Of a DNA stretch of 64,000 nucleotides, positions 27,694 through 39,837 are shown piece after piece. Position 1 is the first letter of the stretch; each line of letters starts with the position of its first letter. The stretch is from Methylobacterium currus (GTDB taxonomy: Bacteria > Pseudomonadota > Alphaproteobacteria > Rhizobiales > Beijerinckiaceae). Both the position numbers and the translations under genes were made by a program. The stretch spans positions 4,190,001-4,254,000 of the forward strand of contig NZ_CP028843.1 of assembly GCF_003058325.1 (NCBI RefSeq), written 5' to 3'. The notes under the pieces are model-generated. The model was not told the origin of the DNA. It saw nothing but the letters and a program-made list of their open reading frames with translations, and ran no database searches.

Positions 27694-29415
27694 TCAATGG
27701 GCGTGCGCCCCGGTCGCCCCGATGCCGGTCTCGGATCGCACGTACTGCGCCTCGAAAGCCGCCCGCTCGCGCTTCGCCCGGGCGCTGTTGTCCATTTTCG
27801 ACACGAGCCAGATGCCGAGGAAGGCGATCGGCATCGAGAACAGGGCCGGGTTGTCGTAGGGGAAGAGCGCGGCCGGATGGCCGAAGGTGGTGACCCACAC
27901 CGCCTTCGACAGCACCACCATGACGACCGCGGTGACGAGGCCGACGAGGCCGCCGACCAGGGCGCCGCGCGTCGTGGTGCCCTTCCACAGGATCGACATC
28001 GCCAGGACCGGGAAGTTGCAGCTCGCCGCCACCGAGAAGGCGAGGCCGACCATGAAGGCGACGTTCTGGTTCTCGAACACGTAGCCGAGATAGATCGCCA
28101 CGAGGCCGATCACCACCGCGGCCCCCTTGGACAGGTTGACCTCGGTGCGCTCCGTGGTGCGGCCGCGGGCGAAGACCTGGGCGTAGAGGTCGTGGCTCAC
28201 CGCCGAGGCCCCGGCGAGCGTCAGGCCGGCCACCACCGCCAGAATGGTCGCGAAGGCCACCGCCGAGATGAAGCCGAGGAAGTACGGGCCGGCCACCGCG
28301 TTGGCGAGGTTCACCGCCACCATGTTGGTCGAGCCGTTCATCCCGGCGATCTTGTCGTAGGTGCCGTCGGCCGCGAGCTTGAAGTAGCTCGGATCCGACA
28401 TCAGCAGGGCGATGCCGCCGAAGCCGATGATGAAGGTGAGGATGTAGAAGTAGCCGATCAGGCCGGTGGCGTAGAACACCGACTTGCGGGCCGCCTGCGC
28501 ATCCGAGACGGTGAAGAAGCGCATCAGGATGTGCGGCAGGCCGGCCGTGCCGAACATCAGGCCGATGCCGAGGGAGATCGTGTCGATCGGGTTCGCCACC
28601 GGGCTCTTGGGACTTCCGCTCGGGCCCATGATCGCGTCGCCGTTGGGGTGGACGCGGGTGGCGGCGGCAAACAGCTTCTCGGGGCTGAAGCCGTACTTGT
28701 AGAGCACGGCGCCCGCCATGAAGGTCGCGCCGAACAGGAGCAGGCAGGCCTTGATCACCTGCACCCAGGTCGTCGCCTTCATGCCGCCGAAGGCGACGTA
28801 GACGATCATCAGGAGGCCGACGATCACCACCGCGTAGAGGTAGGGCAGGCCGAACAGGAGCTGGATCAGCTTGCCGGCGCCGACCATCTGGGCGATCAGG
28901 TAGAACGCCACCACCACCAGGGTGCCGGTCGCCGACAGGATGCGGATCCGGGTCTGGTCGAGGCGGAAACTCGCCACGTCGGCGAAGGTGAACTTGCCGA
29001 GGTTGCGCAGGCGCTCGGCGATCAGGAACAGCACGATCGGCCAGCCGACCAGGAAGCCGGTCGAGTAGATCAGCCCGTCGAAGCCGAAGCTGTAGACCAT
29101 GCCGGAGATGCCGAGGAACGACGCCGCCGACATGTAGTCGCCGGCAATCGCCAGCGCGTTGGTGCCGGCCGAGATGCCGCCGCCGGCGGCGTAGAAGTCG
29201 GCGGCCGACTTCGAGCCCTTGGCCGCCCGGTAGGTGATGCCGAGGGTGAACAGAACGAAGAACAGGAACATGCCGATGGCCGGCCAGTTCGTGGCCTGCT
29301 GCTGCACGGCGCCGAGGTCGGGACCGGCCGCGAGGACGGCCGTGGGGGCGAGGAGCGCGAGGGCTCCCAAGACGAGACGGCGCGAGATGGGACGGTGCAT
29401 GGCGAGGCGGCTCAT
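27694..29415 (-). CDS. actP: Cation/acetate symporter ActP
   Basis: A 573-residue sodium:solute symporter with an N-terminal signal-like helix ([17 protein letters not shown]) and about 13 further membrane helices. Hallmarks are [32 protein letters not shown] (first part [20 protein letters not shown]), [18 protein letters not shown] and [16 protein letters not shown]. The family takes up acetate and related short-chain carboxylates with sodium or protons. Its ATG overlaps the TGA of the DUF485 gene, and acs lies upstream, so the three genes form an acetate uptake and activation set. Confidence 0.9.
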   Translation of the reverse strand: MSRLAMHRPISRRLVLGALALLAPTAVLAAGPDLGAVQQQATNWPAIGMFLFFVLFTLGITYRAAKGSKSAADFYAAGGGISAGTNALAIAGDYMSAASFLGISGMVYSFGFDGLIYSTGFLVGWPIVLFLIAERLRNLGKFTFADVASFRLDQTRIRILSATGTLVVVAFYLIAQMVGAGKLIQLLFGLPYLYAVVIVGLLMIVYVAFGGMKATTWVQVIKACLLLFGATFMAGAVLYKYGFSPEKLFAAATRVHPNGDAIMGPSGSPKSPVANPIDTISLGIGLMFGTAGLPHILMRFFTVSDAQAARKSVFYATGLIGYFYILTFIIGFGGIALLMSDPSYFKLAADGTYDKIAGMNGSTNMVAVNLANAVAGPYFLGFISAVAFATILAVVAGLTLAGASAVSHDLYAQVFARGRTTERTEVNLSKGAAVVIGLVAIYLGYVFENQNVAFMVGLAFSVAASCNFPVLAMSILWKGTTTRGALVGGLVGLVTAVVMVVLSKAVWVTTFGHPAALFPYDNPALFSMPIAFLGIWLVSKMDNSARAKRERAAFEAQYVRSETGIGATGAHAH

Positions 29416-29717
29416 CGGCCGAGCTCCCGGTTCAGATCGCGGGTGAGGTCGTCAAAACGGCCATTGGCGCGGAAGACGTAGATCCCGGTGAGCAGGAAGG
29501 CGATCAGGATCACCCCGATGCCGAGCACCAGGCCGAGCGAGATCGTGCCGCTGACCTTCGTCGCCATCAGGCCGTGCGCGAAGGCGATGAGCAGGATGAA
29601 GACCAGGTAGATCGCCAGCATCGTGCCGGACAGGATCCAGGCGAAGCGGGTGCGCTCATGGACCAGCTCGCGGAATCGCGGGCTCGCCAGAACCCGTGCG
29701 GTGTCTGCCTCTGCCAT
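29412..29717 (-). CDS. yjcH: DUF485 membrane protein (YjcH), ActP partner
   Basis: A 101-residue protein with two membrane helices (about 28-50 and 62-86; [19 protein letters not shown]). DUF485 proteins are nearly always encoded directly upstream of actP and are thought to help the symporter. Start ATG at 29715-29717 with the strong ribosome site GGGAGG. The stop overlaps the actP start by four bases (ATGA), implying coupled translation. Confidence 0.9.
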   Translation of the reverse strand: MAEADTARVLASPRFRELVHERTRFAWILSGTMLAIYLVFILLIAFAHGLMATKVSGTISLGLVLGIGVILIAFLLTGIYVFRANGRFDDLTRDLNRELGR

Positions 29718-30059
29718 CGGCGGGCCTCCCTTTGTCTCGCTTTTGCGGCCGGACACGATTCTGCCCCGCCCCGGCTCGTAGAGTGTCGGGCCGCGAAGCT
29801 CATGCTCCGGTCATTACTATGCTTTCGCCCGCTCTCGCCGGGCCGACGTCTTGCACGGCCGACTCAAGCCGAGTGTGCATGATGCGACGCAATAATCGGA
29901 TGACCTGAAATTGCTGCGAATGCCAGCATAAAGAGACTGAGAAAGCTCTTCCTACGACGAAGGTCTGATAAGCGCGGCGCTTTTCGTCCGGATGACAAGC
30001 CGGGGCCCGTTCGTGGGTCCCGGCGTCACGATCACCTCGTCAGCGCCACGTGCTCACGG
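29718..30059. other. Intergenic region between acs and yjcH-actP
   Basis: No gene is supported. It holds the acs terminator hairpin at 29999-30024 and presumably the promoter of yjcH-actP nearer 29760-29900, where sequence becomes less GC-rich. Confidence 0.4.
29999..30024 (-). terminator. Hairpin terminator after acs
   Basis: GCCGGGGCCC pairs with GGGTCCCGGC (one G-T wobble) 35 nt past the acs stop on the minus strand. It suggests that yjcH-actP has its own promoter. Confidence 0.5.
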
Positions 30060-32009
<1,950 letters not shown>

Positions 32010-32156
32010 GGCGCTCCTCCCCTGTCTGGTCGCTCCGGCCGCAGGCGCGGCGACCGGGCCGATTGCGGTCGGTTTAGGCGCCTGCTCGCTGCGTCTGCAA
32101 CCGATCATTCCGTCTAATGCAGACCGGATTAATGCGCCCGATCGGCCGTGTCAGTT

Positions 32157-32423
32157 CTACTCGGTGCAGCCCGCGCAGATCCCGGTATCGATCTTGCGCT
32201 GAATCGCCCGGTCACGCTGCTGCAAGTCCGGCGTCAGACCGGCGTCGGGGCCCAGCGCCGCGCCAGGCGGCTTGGTCTGGCCGACGCCGGTGGTCTCGCG
32301 GGTGGCGGGGCCGAGCGAGCCGGTGATCCCGGGATCCCGCGCGGGCGGCATTTCTTGCGCGAGAAGCGGAGCGGGAGCGAGGGCTGCCGCCAGGAGGACG
32401 GCGAGACGATGCGTGCGGCGCAT
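32157..32423 (-). CDS. Small secreted protein, unknown function
   Basis: An 88-residue protein with a signal peptide (LAVLLAAALAPAPLLAQE, cleaved near residue 22). The mature part is Pro/Gly/Thr-rich, then QQRDRAIQRKIDTGICAGCTE at the end (last part KIDTGICAGCTE), with a CxxC-like pair. An ideal AAGGAGG ribosome site supports translation. I recognise no family. The terminal cysteine pair could bind metal or form a disulfide. Confidence 0.7.
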   Translation of the reverse strand: MRRTHRLAVLLAAALAPAPLLAQEMPPARDPGITGSLGPATRETTGVGQTKPPGAALGPDAGLTPDLQQRDRAIQRKIDTGICAGCTE

Positions 32424-32763
32424 GGGACCTCCTTCCAGGGTTCAGGCTGGCACACCGGATCGATGCCCAAGATGTCCGAAATGAGAACGTGCTGTGAAGG
32501 CTCTGGTTTCCGGATCCGTTCGAGGCTTCGACATCTCCGGATGCCGCCCTGCATCATCCCGGGTCCGCGCGGCGGAAGCCAGGCTTCAGAGCCGCTGACG
32601 AGGCAAGACGAAGGGGGAGGCGGTCCGTTTCGTTCTCCAGCGTCAGCGTTTATGGATCCCGGGCGCTCGTCTTGGAGGAGTCCCGGGATGACGGAGACGG
32701 GTGTCGACGTGACTGCCGGCTCGACTGGCCGCTCCGATCGCTCAGGCTCGGGATGTCCGCTCG
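32424..32763. other. Intergenic stretch with inverted repeats
   Basis: No gene is supported. It holds an inverted repeat ATCCCGGG/CCCGGGAT at 32656-32689 and related CATCCCGGG words nearby (about 32555), typical of short interspersed chromosomal repeats. Confidence 0.4.
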
Positions 32764-33243
32764 TCAGTAGGGCACCCGGTCGGCCTTGGCCTCGTAGCGC
32801 TCCCAGACCTCGATCGCCTCGGCGCGCATGATCTGCCGGATCGGGATCTTGCGCTGGTCCGCCGGCTTGCGGATCTCCTCGTAGATCATGCTGTCGTCGA
32901 AATTGCCGTGGCGAAGCGCGTCCTCGTTGGTCGAGGCGTAGAAGATCCGCGAGATGCCGGCCCAGTAAGCGGCCGCCATGCACATCGGGCAGGGTTCGGC
33001 GGACGTATAGAGGGTGGCGCCGGGCAGCTTGAAATTGCCCTCCTTCTTGCAGGCGTCGCGGATCGCCGCCATCTCGGCATGCCAGGTCGGATCGTTCTCG
33101 GCGACGACCCGGTTGGCGCCCTCGCCGACGATCTCACCGTCGCGCACGATCACCGCACCGAAGGCGCCGCCGGCGCTCTCGACGAGCGCGGTGCGCTCCG
33201 ACAGCGCGATGGCGCGCGCCATGAAGGTCTCGTCGTCGGTCAT
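32764..33243 (-). CDS. Guanine deaminase-like nucleoside/base deaminase
   Basis: A 159-residue zinc deaminase of the cytidine-deaminase-like fold. The zinc/catalytic motif is WHAEMAAI, and PCPMCMAAAYWAGISRI supplies the cysteines. The C-terminal region with YEEIRKPADQRKIPIRQ and its length (156 in Bacillus GuaD) favour guanine deaminase over tRNA adenosine deaminase. It would convert guanine to xanthine in the cytosol. The start ATG at 33241-33243 has AGAGGAG upstream. Related tRNA-editing deaminases cannot be excluded. Confidence 0.8.
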   Translation of the reverse strand: MTDDETFMARAIALSERTALVESAGGAFGAVIVRDGEIVGEGANRVVAENDPTWHAEMAAIRDACKKEGNFKLPGATLYTSAEPCPMCMAAAYWAGISRIFYASTNEDALRHGNFDDSMIYEEIRKPADQRKIPIRQIMRAEAIEVWERYEAKADRVPY

Positions 33244-33352
33244 CGGGGCTCCTCTCGGCTGACCTTGCGGCTGCCGGTGGGAGCATGGCGCCAGCGGGCG
33301 GAAAGGCAAGCGGGGAGGTGCGCCGTGCGGGCCGGACGCGGCGAAACGCGCC

Positions 33353-33391
33353 CTCCCACCGGAAACCTCCTCCCGAGGTTCCGGGTGGGAG
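33353..33391 (-). terminator. Palindromic element / terminator after the LysR gene
   Basis: CTCCCACCGGAAACCT pairs imperfectly with AGGTTCCGGGTGGGAG around CCTCCCG. It lies 24 nt past the LysR stop. Its core ACCTCCTCCCGAGGT (33365-33379) recurs at 57430-57444 (one change) and, inverted, at 57528-57542. Confidence 0.55.
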
Positions 33392-33415
33392 AGCGGAGCA
33401 AGGGGTGTCCGGCCC

Positions 33416-34306
33416 TCAATACGTCCAGCGCTGCGCCTTCGCGACGAGAAAATCCCGGAAGGCCTGGACGCGGGCCACCGTCCGCATCTCCTCGGCATAC
33501 ACGAGGTAGCTCTCGAGGTTCGGCATCTCGTAGTCGCGCAGGACCTGCACCAGCTGCTCGTTCCCGTCCGCCACGTAGTCCGGCAGGATGCCGATGCCGG
33601 CGCCGGTCTCGACCGCGAGCTGGAGCGCCGAGATGTTGTTGACCGTGAAGTGGATGGTGCGGTGCTCGCGGCCCTCGCGGCCGACGGTGGAGAGCCAGTG
33701 GGTCGCCATCAGGTAGGAGGGCTGATCGCCGCCGAACGAGACCAGGCGGTGCTTGTCGAGGTCGTCGATCGTCTTCGGCTCCCCGAAGCGCTTCACGTAT
33801 TCGAGCGAGGCGAACACGTGGTAGTGCACGGTGAACAGCCGGCGCTGGATCAGGTCCGGCTGGGCCGGGCGGCGCAGGCGGATCGCCACGTCGGCCTCGC
33901 GCATGGCGAGGTCGAGCTCTTCGTTGGTCAGGATCAGCTCGACGCGCACGTCCGGGTGCAGGTCGAGGAACTCGGCCACCCGCTGCGACAGCCAGGCGGT
34001 GCCGAGGCCGACGGTCGTCGTCACCTTGAGGTCGCCCGAGGGCCGCTCGCTGGTCTCGACGAGGCGGGCCCGGGTGGTCTCCAGCCGCATCTTCATGTCC
34101 CGGGCGGCCCGGAACAGCAGGTCGCCCTGCTCGGTCAGGATCAGCCCGCGGGCGTGGCGGTGGAACAGCGGCGCCTTCAGCTCGCGCTCCAGCGCGCTGA
34201 TCTGGCGGCTGACGGCCGACTGGCTGAGCCCGATGTCGTCGCCCGCCTTGGTGAAGCTGCCGGCTTCGGCGACGTTGAGGAAAATCCGGATCTTGTCCCA
34301 GTCCAC
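33416..34306 (-). CDS. LysR-family transcriptional regulator, LdtR-like
   Basis: A 296-residue LysR regulator. The N-terminal winged helix (about 1-62) has AGSFTKAGDDIGLSQSAVSR, and a two-lobed effector domain follows (about 90-290; LAMREADVAIRLRRPAQPD). The sequence VDWDKIRIFLNVAEAGSF and its place downstream of trxB resemble LdtR of Rhizobiales, which controls an L,D-transpeptidase and stress tolerance; that is inference from memory. Start chosen as GTG at 34304-34306 with GAGGGG upstream; a TTG three codons earlier is too close to that site. Confidence 0.85.
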   Translation of the reverse strand: MDWDKIRIFLNVAEAGSFTKAGDDIGLSQSAVSRQISALERELKAPLFHRHARGLILTEQGDLLFRAARDMKMRLETTRARLVETSERPSGDLKVTTTVGLGTAWLSQRVAEFLDLHPDVRVELILTNEELDLAMREADVAIRLRRPAQPDLIQRRLFTVHYHVFASLEYVKRFGEPKTIDDLDKHRLVSFGGDQPSYLMATHWLSTVGREGREHRTIHFTVNNISALQLAVETGAGIGILPDYVADGNEQLVQVLRDYEMPNLESYLVYAEEMRTVARVQAFRDFLVAKAQRWTY

Positions 34307-34378
34307 GGCCGTCAAACCCCTCGCCAGAGCCCCGGCCGGCCTGAAGAGGAGCCGGTGAGTTCAGAGCGAACGCCAAAG

Positions 34379-34409
34379 GCCGGGACCGGGGCGCATCCCC
34401 GGCCCCGGT
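34379..34409 (-). terminator. Hairpin terminator after trxB
   Basis: A 13-bp GC stem with one mismatch and loop CGCAT starts 9 nt past the trxB stop on the minus strand. Confidence 0.6.
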
Positions 34410-34418
34410 ACAACTCGC

Positions 34419-35411
34419 CTACTCGGCCGCGGCCTGGCACGGCTCTTCGCCGACAGCCAGGTTGGCCAGGTACTTCTCCGCTTCGAGGGCAGCCATGCAG
34501 CCCATCCCGGCGGCGGTGATCGCCTGCCGGTAGACGTCGTCGGTCACGTCGCCCGCCGCGAACACGCCGGGAATCGCCGTCATGGCGGTGCCGGGCGTCA
34601 CCTCGAGGTAGCCGCCGGCCCGGAAGGGCAGCTGCCCCTCGAACACGGCGGTCGCCGGCTGGTGGCCGATGGCGACGAACACGCCGTCGGCCTTGCGCTC
34701 GGTGATCGCCCCGGTGACGGTGTCGCGCAGGCGGACATGGGTAACCGAGGGGGCCGGCTTGTCGCGGCCGCAGATCTCGTCCACCGCGTGGTTCCACACC
34801 ACCTCGACATTCGGGTGCTTGAACAGGCGCTCCTGCAGGATGCGCTCGGCGCGGAAGGTGTCGCGCCGGTGCACGACCGTGACCTTCGAGGCGAGGTTGG
34901 CGAGGTAGAGCGCCTCCTCGACCGCGGTGTTGCCGCCGCCGACCACCACGACCTCCTTGCCCCGGAAGAAGAACCCGTCGCAGGTGGCGCAGGCCGAGAC
35001 GCCGAAGCCCTGGAACTTCGCCTCGGAGGGCAGGCCGAGCCATTTCGCCTGGGCGCCGGTGGCGATGATCAGCGCGTCGCAGGTGAAGACCGCGCCGGAA
35101 TCGGCCTCGAGCCGGAACGGCCTTTGCGCCAGGTCGACCTTGGCGATGTATTCCGAGACGATCCGGGTGCCGACATGCTCGGCCTGGAGCCGCATCTGCT
35201 CCATCAGCCACGGGCCCTGGATCGCCTCGGCAAAGCCCGGATAGTTCTCGACGTCGGTGGTGATCATCAGCTGGCCGCCGGGCTGAAAGCCCGAGATCAG
35301 CAGCGGCTCGACCATGGCGCGGGCGGCGTAGATCGCGGCGGTGTACCCGGCGGGGCCGGAGCCGACGATCACGAGCTTCTCGTGCTGGGGAGCCTGCTTG
35401 GTGGTGGACAT
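34419..35411 (-). CDS. trxB: Thioredoxin-disulfide reductase
   Basis: A 330-residue FAD/NADPH enzyme that reduces thioredoxin. The FAD motif [19 protein letters not shown] is at the N-terminus, the redox pair CATC at 141-144, the NADPH motif [16 protein letters not shown] after it, and [20 protein letters not shown] near the end. The C-terminal extension ends EEPCQAAAE and has an extra cysteine. The ATG at 35409-35411 was chosen as the first Met before the FAD motif. It precedes the LysR gene on the same strand, an order common in Rhizobiales. Confidence 0.95.
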   Translation of the reverse strand: MSTTKQAPQHEKLVIVGSGPAGYTAAIYAARAMVEPLLISGFQPGGQLMITTDVENYPGFAEAIQGPWLMEQMRLQAEHVGTRIVSEYIAKVDLAQRPFRLEADSGAVFTCDALIIATGAQAKWLGLPSEAKFQGFGVSACATCDGFFFRGKEVVVVGGGNTAVEEALYLANLASKVTVVHRRDTFRAERILQERLFKHPNVEVVWNHAVDEICGRDKPAPSVTHVRLRDTVTGAITERKADGVFVAIGHQPATAVFEGQLPFRAGGYLEVTPGTAMTAIPGVFAAGDVTDDVYRQAITAAGMGCMAALEAEKYLANLAVGEEPCQAAAE

Positions 35412-35442
35412 ACGGATCTCCGGGGCTGCCGCCAAGCAGGCT

Positions 35443-36429
35443 CTAACGAGCCGTTCGGCGGGCGAGCGCGTCGCGATGCCCGATATAGGCATTCGCCACA
35501 GCCTGCGCGATCGCGAGTGTCATGTCTAAGGGCTTGGACGGCAACGACTCAACCCGTCCGTCGAAGACATGCACAGTTCCGTGCCGTTTCAGCGCCTCGA
35601 ACAGCGGCCGGTGGCGGGCGTAGAGGTTCCGCGGCTCGAACAGCAGCACCGGGACGCCGGCGGCGCAGGCCTCCGTCACCATGTTGGCCGAATCGGCCGT
35701 CGCCACGATCGTGTCGGCCAGCGCCAGCATCGCCAGGTAGGGATTCGCGCCGCTGCCGTCCCAGAAGAAGCCGCCGCGACCCCGGGCCAGGTCGGCCAGT
35801 CCCGCCCGCAAGCGGTCGGGCGTGCGCCGGGAGGCGGTGATCATCAGGCTCGCCTCGCCGGCCAGGCGCTCCAGCCCGGCGAGCAGGGCTCGCGCGTCTT
35901 CCTCCGGGAAGCGCCCGTGCCGGCTGTCGCCGCCGACCAGCACCGCGGCCCGGGGGGAGGGCAGGCCGGCGAGACGCGGGTCGGGATCGGCTCGCGCGGC
36001 GGCGAGGCGGGTGGGGGAGACGGGGTGCGGGCCGGTCTCGGTGACGACCACGTTGGGGGCGCGCAAGCGGTCGTGGGACGGCACCCAGATCAGGTCGGCC
36101 GCCCGCGCGCCGATCCGGGGGTCGCGCAGGAACACGGTGAAGGTCCTGGCCCCCGAGCGGCTTTTGACCGCGCGCAGTGCCGGCACCGCCCGGCGCCCGG
36201 TCGCGATGGCGAGGTCGGGCCAGGGTGCTGTCAGCGCTCGCTCCCGCGGATCGGCCGGACCGCGGGGGGCGAGCCAGGAGAAGGGCGGGCGCGGCGCGAT
36301 CACCCGCTCCTCCGCCATGACCCCGAGGGCCTCGGCGAGGCCGCGGCAGGGCGCGAGGTCGCCGGCCTTGCCGTCGGTGATCAGCCAGGCCGTGGTACCG
36401 GCCGGCAGAAGGGGTGAGAGGGAGGCCAC
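35443..36429 (-). CDS. Mitochondrial-fission ELM1 family protein (predicted glycosyltransferase-like)
   Basis: About 328 residues. The N-terminus has [22 protein letters not shown], abbreviated here as [20 protein letters not shown]. Further motifs are [10 protein letters not shown], the [10 protein letters not shown] segment, and a C-terminal donor-site-like block, [20 protein letters not shown] then [10 protein letters not shown]. This is the ELM1/DUF1022 family, which shares the GT-B-like fold. In plants ELM1 recruits a fission dynamin; the bacterial role is unknown. The start is uncertain: GTG at 36427-36429 is given; TTG codons upstream (to 36492) could add up to 21 residues. It is divergent from gltX. 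Confidence 0.82.
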   Translation of the reverse strand: MASLSPLLPAGTTAWLITDGKAGDLAPCRGLAEALGVMAEERVIAPRPPFSWLAPRGPADPRERALTAPWPDLAIATGRRAVPALRAVKSRSGARTFTVFLRDPRIGARAADLIWVPSHDRLRAPNVVVTETGPHPVSPTRLAAARADPDPRLAGLPSPRAAVLVGGDSRHGRFPEEDARALLAGLERLAGEASLMITASRRTPDRLRAGLADLARGRGGFFWDGSGANPYLAMLALADTIVATADSANMVTEACAAGVPVLLFEPRNLYARHRPLFEALKRHGTVHVFDGRVESLPSKPLDMTLAIAQAVANAYIGHRDALARRTAR

Positions 36430-36549
36430 GGGCCCGCGATGCGGCGCCGGGACAAGATCTGTCAAGCGCCAGGTCTTCCGCCAGGTCTTCAAGGGTTCGG
36501 GCCATCACCCGATTGCGCCCCGCTCCGCCGATGCTCTACGAGGGCCGGC

Positions 36550-37896
36550 ATGGCACCCGTCGTTCGCTTCGCTCCCTCGCCCACCGGCTTCCTCCATATC
36601 GGCAATGCCCGGCCGGCCCTGTTCAACGCGCTGTTCGCCCGCCGGGAGGGCGGCCGGTTCTGGCTGCGCCTCGACGACACCGACACGGCGCGCTCGACGG
36701 CCGAGTTCGCTGCGGCGATCGAGGAGGATCTCGGCTGGCTCGGCATCGTGCCGGACGGGATGTTTCGCCAGTCGGAGCGCCTGGCGATCTACGACGCGGC
36801 TGCCGAGCGGTTGAGGGCGGCGGGCCGGCTCTACCCGGCCTACGAGACCGCCGAGGAGCTGGAGCGTCGTCGCCGGCGCCAGCTCGGCCGCGGCCTGCCG
36901 CCGGTCTACGACCGCGCCGCCCTGAAGCTGACGCCGGAGGAGCGCGCCGCCTTCGAGGCGGAAGGGCGCCGGCCGCATTGGCGCTTCCGCCTCGATCCCG
37001 GCACGGTGACCTGGGACGACCTGGTGCGCGGGCCCTGCCACGTCGAGGCCGACAGCCTCTCCGACCCGGTCCTGATCCGCGAGGACGGCAGCTACCTCTA
37101 CACCCTGCCTTCTGTCGTTGACGATGCCGAGACCGGCGTCACCCACGTGATCCGCGGCGAGGACCATGTCACCAACACGGCGGTCCAGATCCAGATCTTT
37201 TCGGCGCTGGGGGCTCCGGTGCCGGTCTTCGCCCACCACAACCTCCTCACCACGGCGAGCGGCGAGGGGCTGTCGAAGCGCCTCGGCCACCTCTCCCTGC
37301 GGGGCCTGCGCGCCTCCGGCTACGAGCCCATGGCCGTCGCGGCGCTGGCGGTCCTGACCGGCTCGGCCGAGGCGGTGCGGCCGGTGGCCGATCTCGACGA
37401 GCTGGCCGCCCTCGTCGATCTCGCCCATGTCTCGCGGGCCCCGGCGAAGTTCGACGAGCACGAGCTCGACGGACTCAACGCCCGCGTCGTCCACGGCCTG
37501 TCCTACGCGGCGGTGGCCGACCGGCTCACCGCCCTCGGGGTCGCGCCGGAGCGGGCCCAAGCCTTCTGGGAGGTGGTGCGGGCGAACCTCAACCGGGTGT
37601 CGGATGCCGCCGAGTGGTGGCGCGTGGTGCAGGGCCCGGTGACGCCGGTGACCGGCGAGACGCCGGATCTCCTTACCGTCGCCCGCGAGTCGCTGCCGCC
37701 GGAGCCATGGGATGCCGGCACCTGGAAGCAAGTGACGGAGGCCGTGCGCACCGCCACCGGCCTCAAGGGCAAGGCGCTGTTCCTGCCCCTGCGCCTCGCG
37801 CTCACCGGCCTCGACCACGGCCCGGACCTCGCCGGCCTGCTGCCGCTGATCGGCCGGGAGCGGGCGCTGGCGCGGTTGAAGGGGGAGGTGGCGTGA
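36550..37896 (+). CDS. gltX: Glutamate-tRNA ligase
   Basis: A 448-residue class I aminoacyl-tRNA synthetase. [20 protein letters not shown] holds the HIGH-type motif HIGN, and [11 protein letters not shown] binds glutamate. The KMSKS-type motif is [10 protein letters not shown], with Gly in place of the usual first Lys. The C-terminal anticodon-binding half is present. The short form without a zinc cluster is like the second GluRS of alphaproteobacteria, which often coexists with a longer one. ATG at 36550 gives the expected [13 protein letters not shown] start. Confidence 0.9.
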   Translation: MAPVVRFAPSPTGFLHIGNARPALFNALFARREGGRFWLRLDDTDTARSTAEFAAAIEEDLGWLGIVPDGMFRQSERLAIYDAAAERLRAAGRLYPAYETAEELERRRRRQLGRGLPPVYDRAALKLTPEERAAFEAEGRRPHWRFRLDPGTVTWDDLVRGPCHVEADSLSDPVLIREDGSYLYTLPSVVDDAETGVTHVIRGEDHVTNTAVQIQIFSALGAPVPVFAHHNLLTTASGEGLSKRLGHLSLRGLRASGYEPMAVAALAVLTGSAEAVRPVADLDELAALVDLAHVSRAPAKFDEHELDGLNARVVHGLSYAAVADRLTALGVAPERAQAFWEVVRANLNRVSDAAEWWRVVQGPVTPVTGETPDLLTVARESLPPEPWDAGTWKQVTEAVRTATGLKGKALFLPLRLALTGLDHGPDLAGLLPLIGRERALARLKGEVA

Positions 37897-38062
37897 GCCT
37901 TGGCTTCTGCACGTTGCAGAAGCATCACGCCGACACCTCTTCCCTTCGTCCTGGGGCTCTCGCCTGTGCGAGCTCCAGGACGAAGGAAATCAAGACCGGC
38001 TTGCGACCGTCGTCCTTCGCGCGGTCGCCATTCGATCTCCCCCGATCCCGACCGAGTTCGAC

Positions 38063-39472
38063 CTAACCCACCACCGGCCACGGCCTCAACGCCGGCCGGA
38101 TCCGCTCGAACGCCCGCGCCAGCCGCAGCACCCCGACATCGTCGAAGCGCTTCCCGGCGATCTGCAGGCCGACCGGCAGCCCGTCCGGCGTGAAGCCCGC
38201 CGGGACCGAGATCGCCGGCTGCTCCGACATGTTGAACGGCACCGTGTAGGCGATGTGGGCCATCGCCCGGGCCGGGTCGTTGGTCGGCGAAGCGTGCTCG
38301 GCCGGGAAGGGCGGGTTCGGTGAGACCGGGCCGATCAGGAAGTCGAACGGCCGGACCGCCGCGAGCGCGGCGTCGCGCATCGCCGCCATCTGGCTCATGC
38401 CGTGGAAGACCGCCGCGCCGCTCAAACCGCGCCCGCCCGCCGCCCAGTCGCGGATGAACGGCAGCACGCGGGCGCGCCGCGCCTCGTCCAGCGCCTCGAT
38501 GTCGAGGGAGGCGCGCTGGCGCCAGAACAGGTCGAGCCCGTCGAGCATCGCCTGGCTGAGGAAGGCCGGGACCGGATCGACGATCGCGCCGGCCTCGGCG
38601 AGCAGCCGGACCGCCGCCTCCACCACCGCGCGGTTCGCCGGGTCGAGGGGAAGGCCCGCCGCACTCTCCATCACCAGCCCGAGGCGCAGGCCCTTCAGCT
38701 CCAGGCCGTCGAGGTCGAGCCAGGGCAGGGCGGCCGGCGGCAGGGCGGTGGGGTCGCGGTCGTCCGGGCGGCTGATGCTGCGCATCGCCAGCGCCGCATC
38801 CGCGACGCTGCGGGTGAGGGGGCCGGCGCAGCGGCCGTAGAATGCGTTGTCGAGGGGCACCCGGCCGTGGCTCGGCTTGTGGCCGACAATGCCGCACCAG
38901 GAGGCGGGCAGCCGGATCGAGCCGCCGATATCGGTGCCGAGATGGATCGGTCCGTAGCCCGCCGCCGCAGCGGCGCCCGCGCCGGCCGAGGAGCCGCCCG
39001 GGCCCTTGGTCAGGTCCCAGGGGTTGCGGGCGAGGGGGTGGAAGCTCGACAGCCCTGAGGACAGCATGCCGTAATCCGGCATGGTGGTGCAGGCGACGAT
39101 CACCGCCCCGTCCTCGCGCAGGCGGGCGGTGGCGGGCGCGTCGCGCGGGCTCGGCGGCGCGTCGTCCCGGGCGGCGGTGCCGAGCGGCATCGGCACGCCC
39201 GCGACGGCGATGTTCTCCTTGATGGTGACCGGCACCCCGTCGAGGGGCAGGGCCTCGCCCTTCATCCACCGCGCCTCGGAGGCGCGGGCCGCCGCCAGGG
39301 CCGCCTCCGGCGCGAAGGCGTAGAGCGCGTGCAACTGCGGCTCGGCGGCCTCGGCCCGGGCGATCACGGCCTGAGTCACCGCGACCGGCGAGAGGGCGCG
39401 GCTCGCGTAGAGGCTCAGGAGCGCGGTGGCGGTCAGGTCGGCGGGGTTCGTGGCGGAGGGCGGGGTCGCCAT
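38063..39472 (-). CDS. Amidase (amidase-signature family)
   Basis: A 469-residue amidase-signature hydrolase. The Ser-cisSer-Lys triad can be placed: Lys in VTIKENIAVAG, cis-Ser in GPGGSSAGAGAAAAAGYGP (first part GPGGSSAGAG), and nucleophile Ser in TDIGGSIRLPASWCGIVGHK (20 residues). No GatB/GatC neighbours are present, and GHKPSHGRVPL suits a stand-alone amidase. The substrate is not predictable. The stop is TAG at 38063-38065. It lies 4 nt downstream of a small unknown gene on the same strand. Confidence 0.88.
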   Translation of the reverse strand: MATPPSATNPADLTATALLSLYASRALSPVAVTQAVIARAEAAEPQLHALYAFAPEAALAAARASEARWMKGEALPLDGVPVTIKENIAVAGVPMPLGTAARDDAPPSPRDAPATARLREDGAVIVACTTMPDYGMLSSGLSSFHPLARNPWDLTKGPGGSSAGAGAAAAAGYGPIHLGTDIGGSIRLPASWCGIVGHKPSHGRVPLDNAFYGRCAGPLTRSVADAALAMRSISRPDDRDPTALPPAALPWLDLDGLELKGLRLGLVMESAAGLPLDPANRAVVEAAVRLLAEAGAIVDPVPAFLSQAMLDGLDLFWRQRASLDIEALDEARRARVLPFIRDWAAGGRGLSGAAVFHGMSQMAAMRDAALAAVRPFDFLIGPVSPNPPFPAEHASPTNDPARAMAHIAYTVPFNMSEQPAISVPAGFTPDGLPVGLQIAGKRFDDVGVLRLARAFERIRPALRPWPVVG

Positions 39473-39476
39473 CGTC

Positions 39477-39824
39477 TCAGCGCGCCTCGGGCGTCTTGTC
39501 GGGGCGCCCGGCCAGGGCGACGTAGAAGCCGAGGCCGTCCTGGGCCGGCAGGGTCTGGAGCCGCTCGACCCAGCCGCGGCGCTTGGCGTCGAGGAGCTGG
39601 CGGCCGACCGGTTGGAACAGGGTCTCGCCGCCGCCGGGGGTCGGTCCGTCGAGGCGCACCGCCACGGTCTTGCCCTTGGCGAAGCGGCTGCGCTCCAGCA
39701 TGTCGGCGAGCGAGGCCTCGGCCTGCGGCCGGGGCGCGCCGCGCAGGTCGAGCACCGATTCGGCGTCGGTCACCCCGAGGGAGCCGCGCAGCTTGTTGGC
39801 GTAGAATTCATCGAAATGGGGCAA
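39477..39824 (-). CDS. Conserved-looking hypothetical protein
   Basis: A 115-residue soluble protein with no family I recognise. It has mixed charge, with FDEFYANKLRGSLGVTD at the N-terminus and LADMLERSRFAKGKTVAVRL in the middle. The frame has the strong third-position GC of real genes and is packed between the amidase gene (4 nt away) and the Uma2 gene (13 nt), which supports it. The start codon would be TTG at 39822-39824, with only a weak ribosome site, so the N-terminus is uncertain. Confidence 0.6.
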   Translation of the reverse strand: MPHFDEFYANKLRGSLGVTDAESVLDLRGAPRPQAEASLADMLERSRFAKGKTVAVRLDGPTPGGGETLFQPVGRQLLDAKRRGWVERLQTLPAQDGLGFYVALAGRPDKTPEAR

Positions 39825-39837
39825 GGGCGGCTCGGGA

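Noticed and set aside
27481..29481. A 666-residue plus-strand frame opposite actP
   Set aside because: Made of His/Asp/Gly/Arg-rich text mirrored from actP membrane helices; no motif and no ribosome site.
32148..32831. Plus-strand frames between acs and the deaminase gene
   Set aside because: They cross a well-supported minus-strand secreted-protein gene and repeat-like intergenic sequence.
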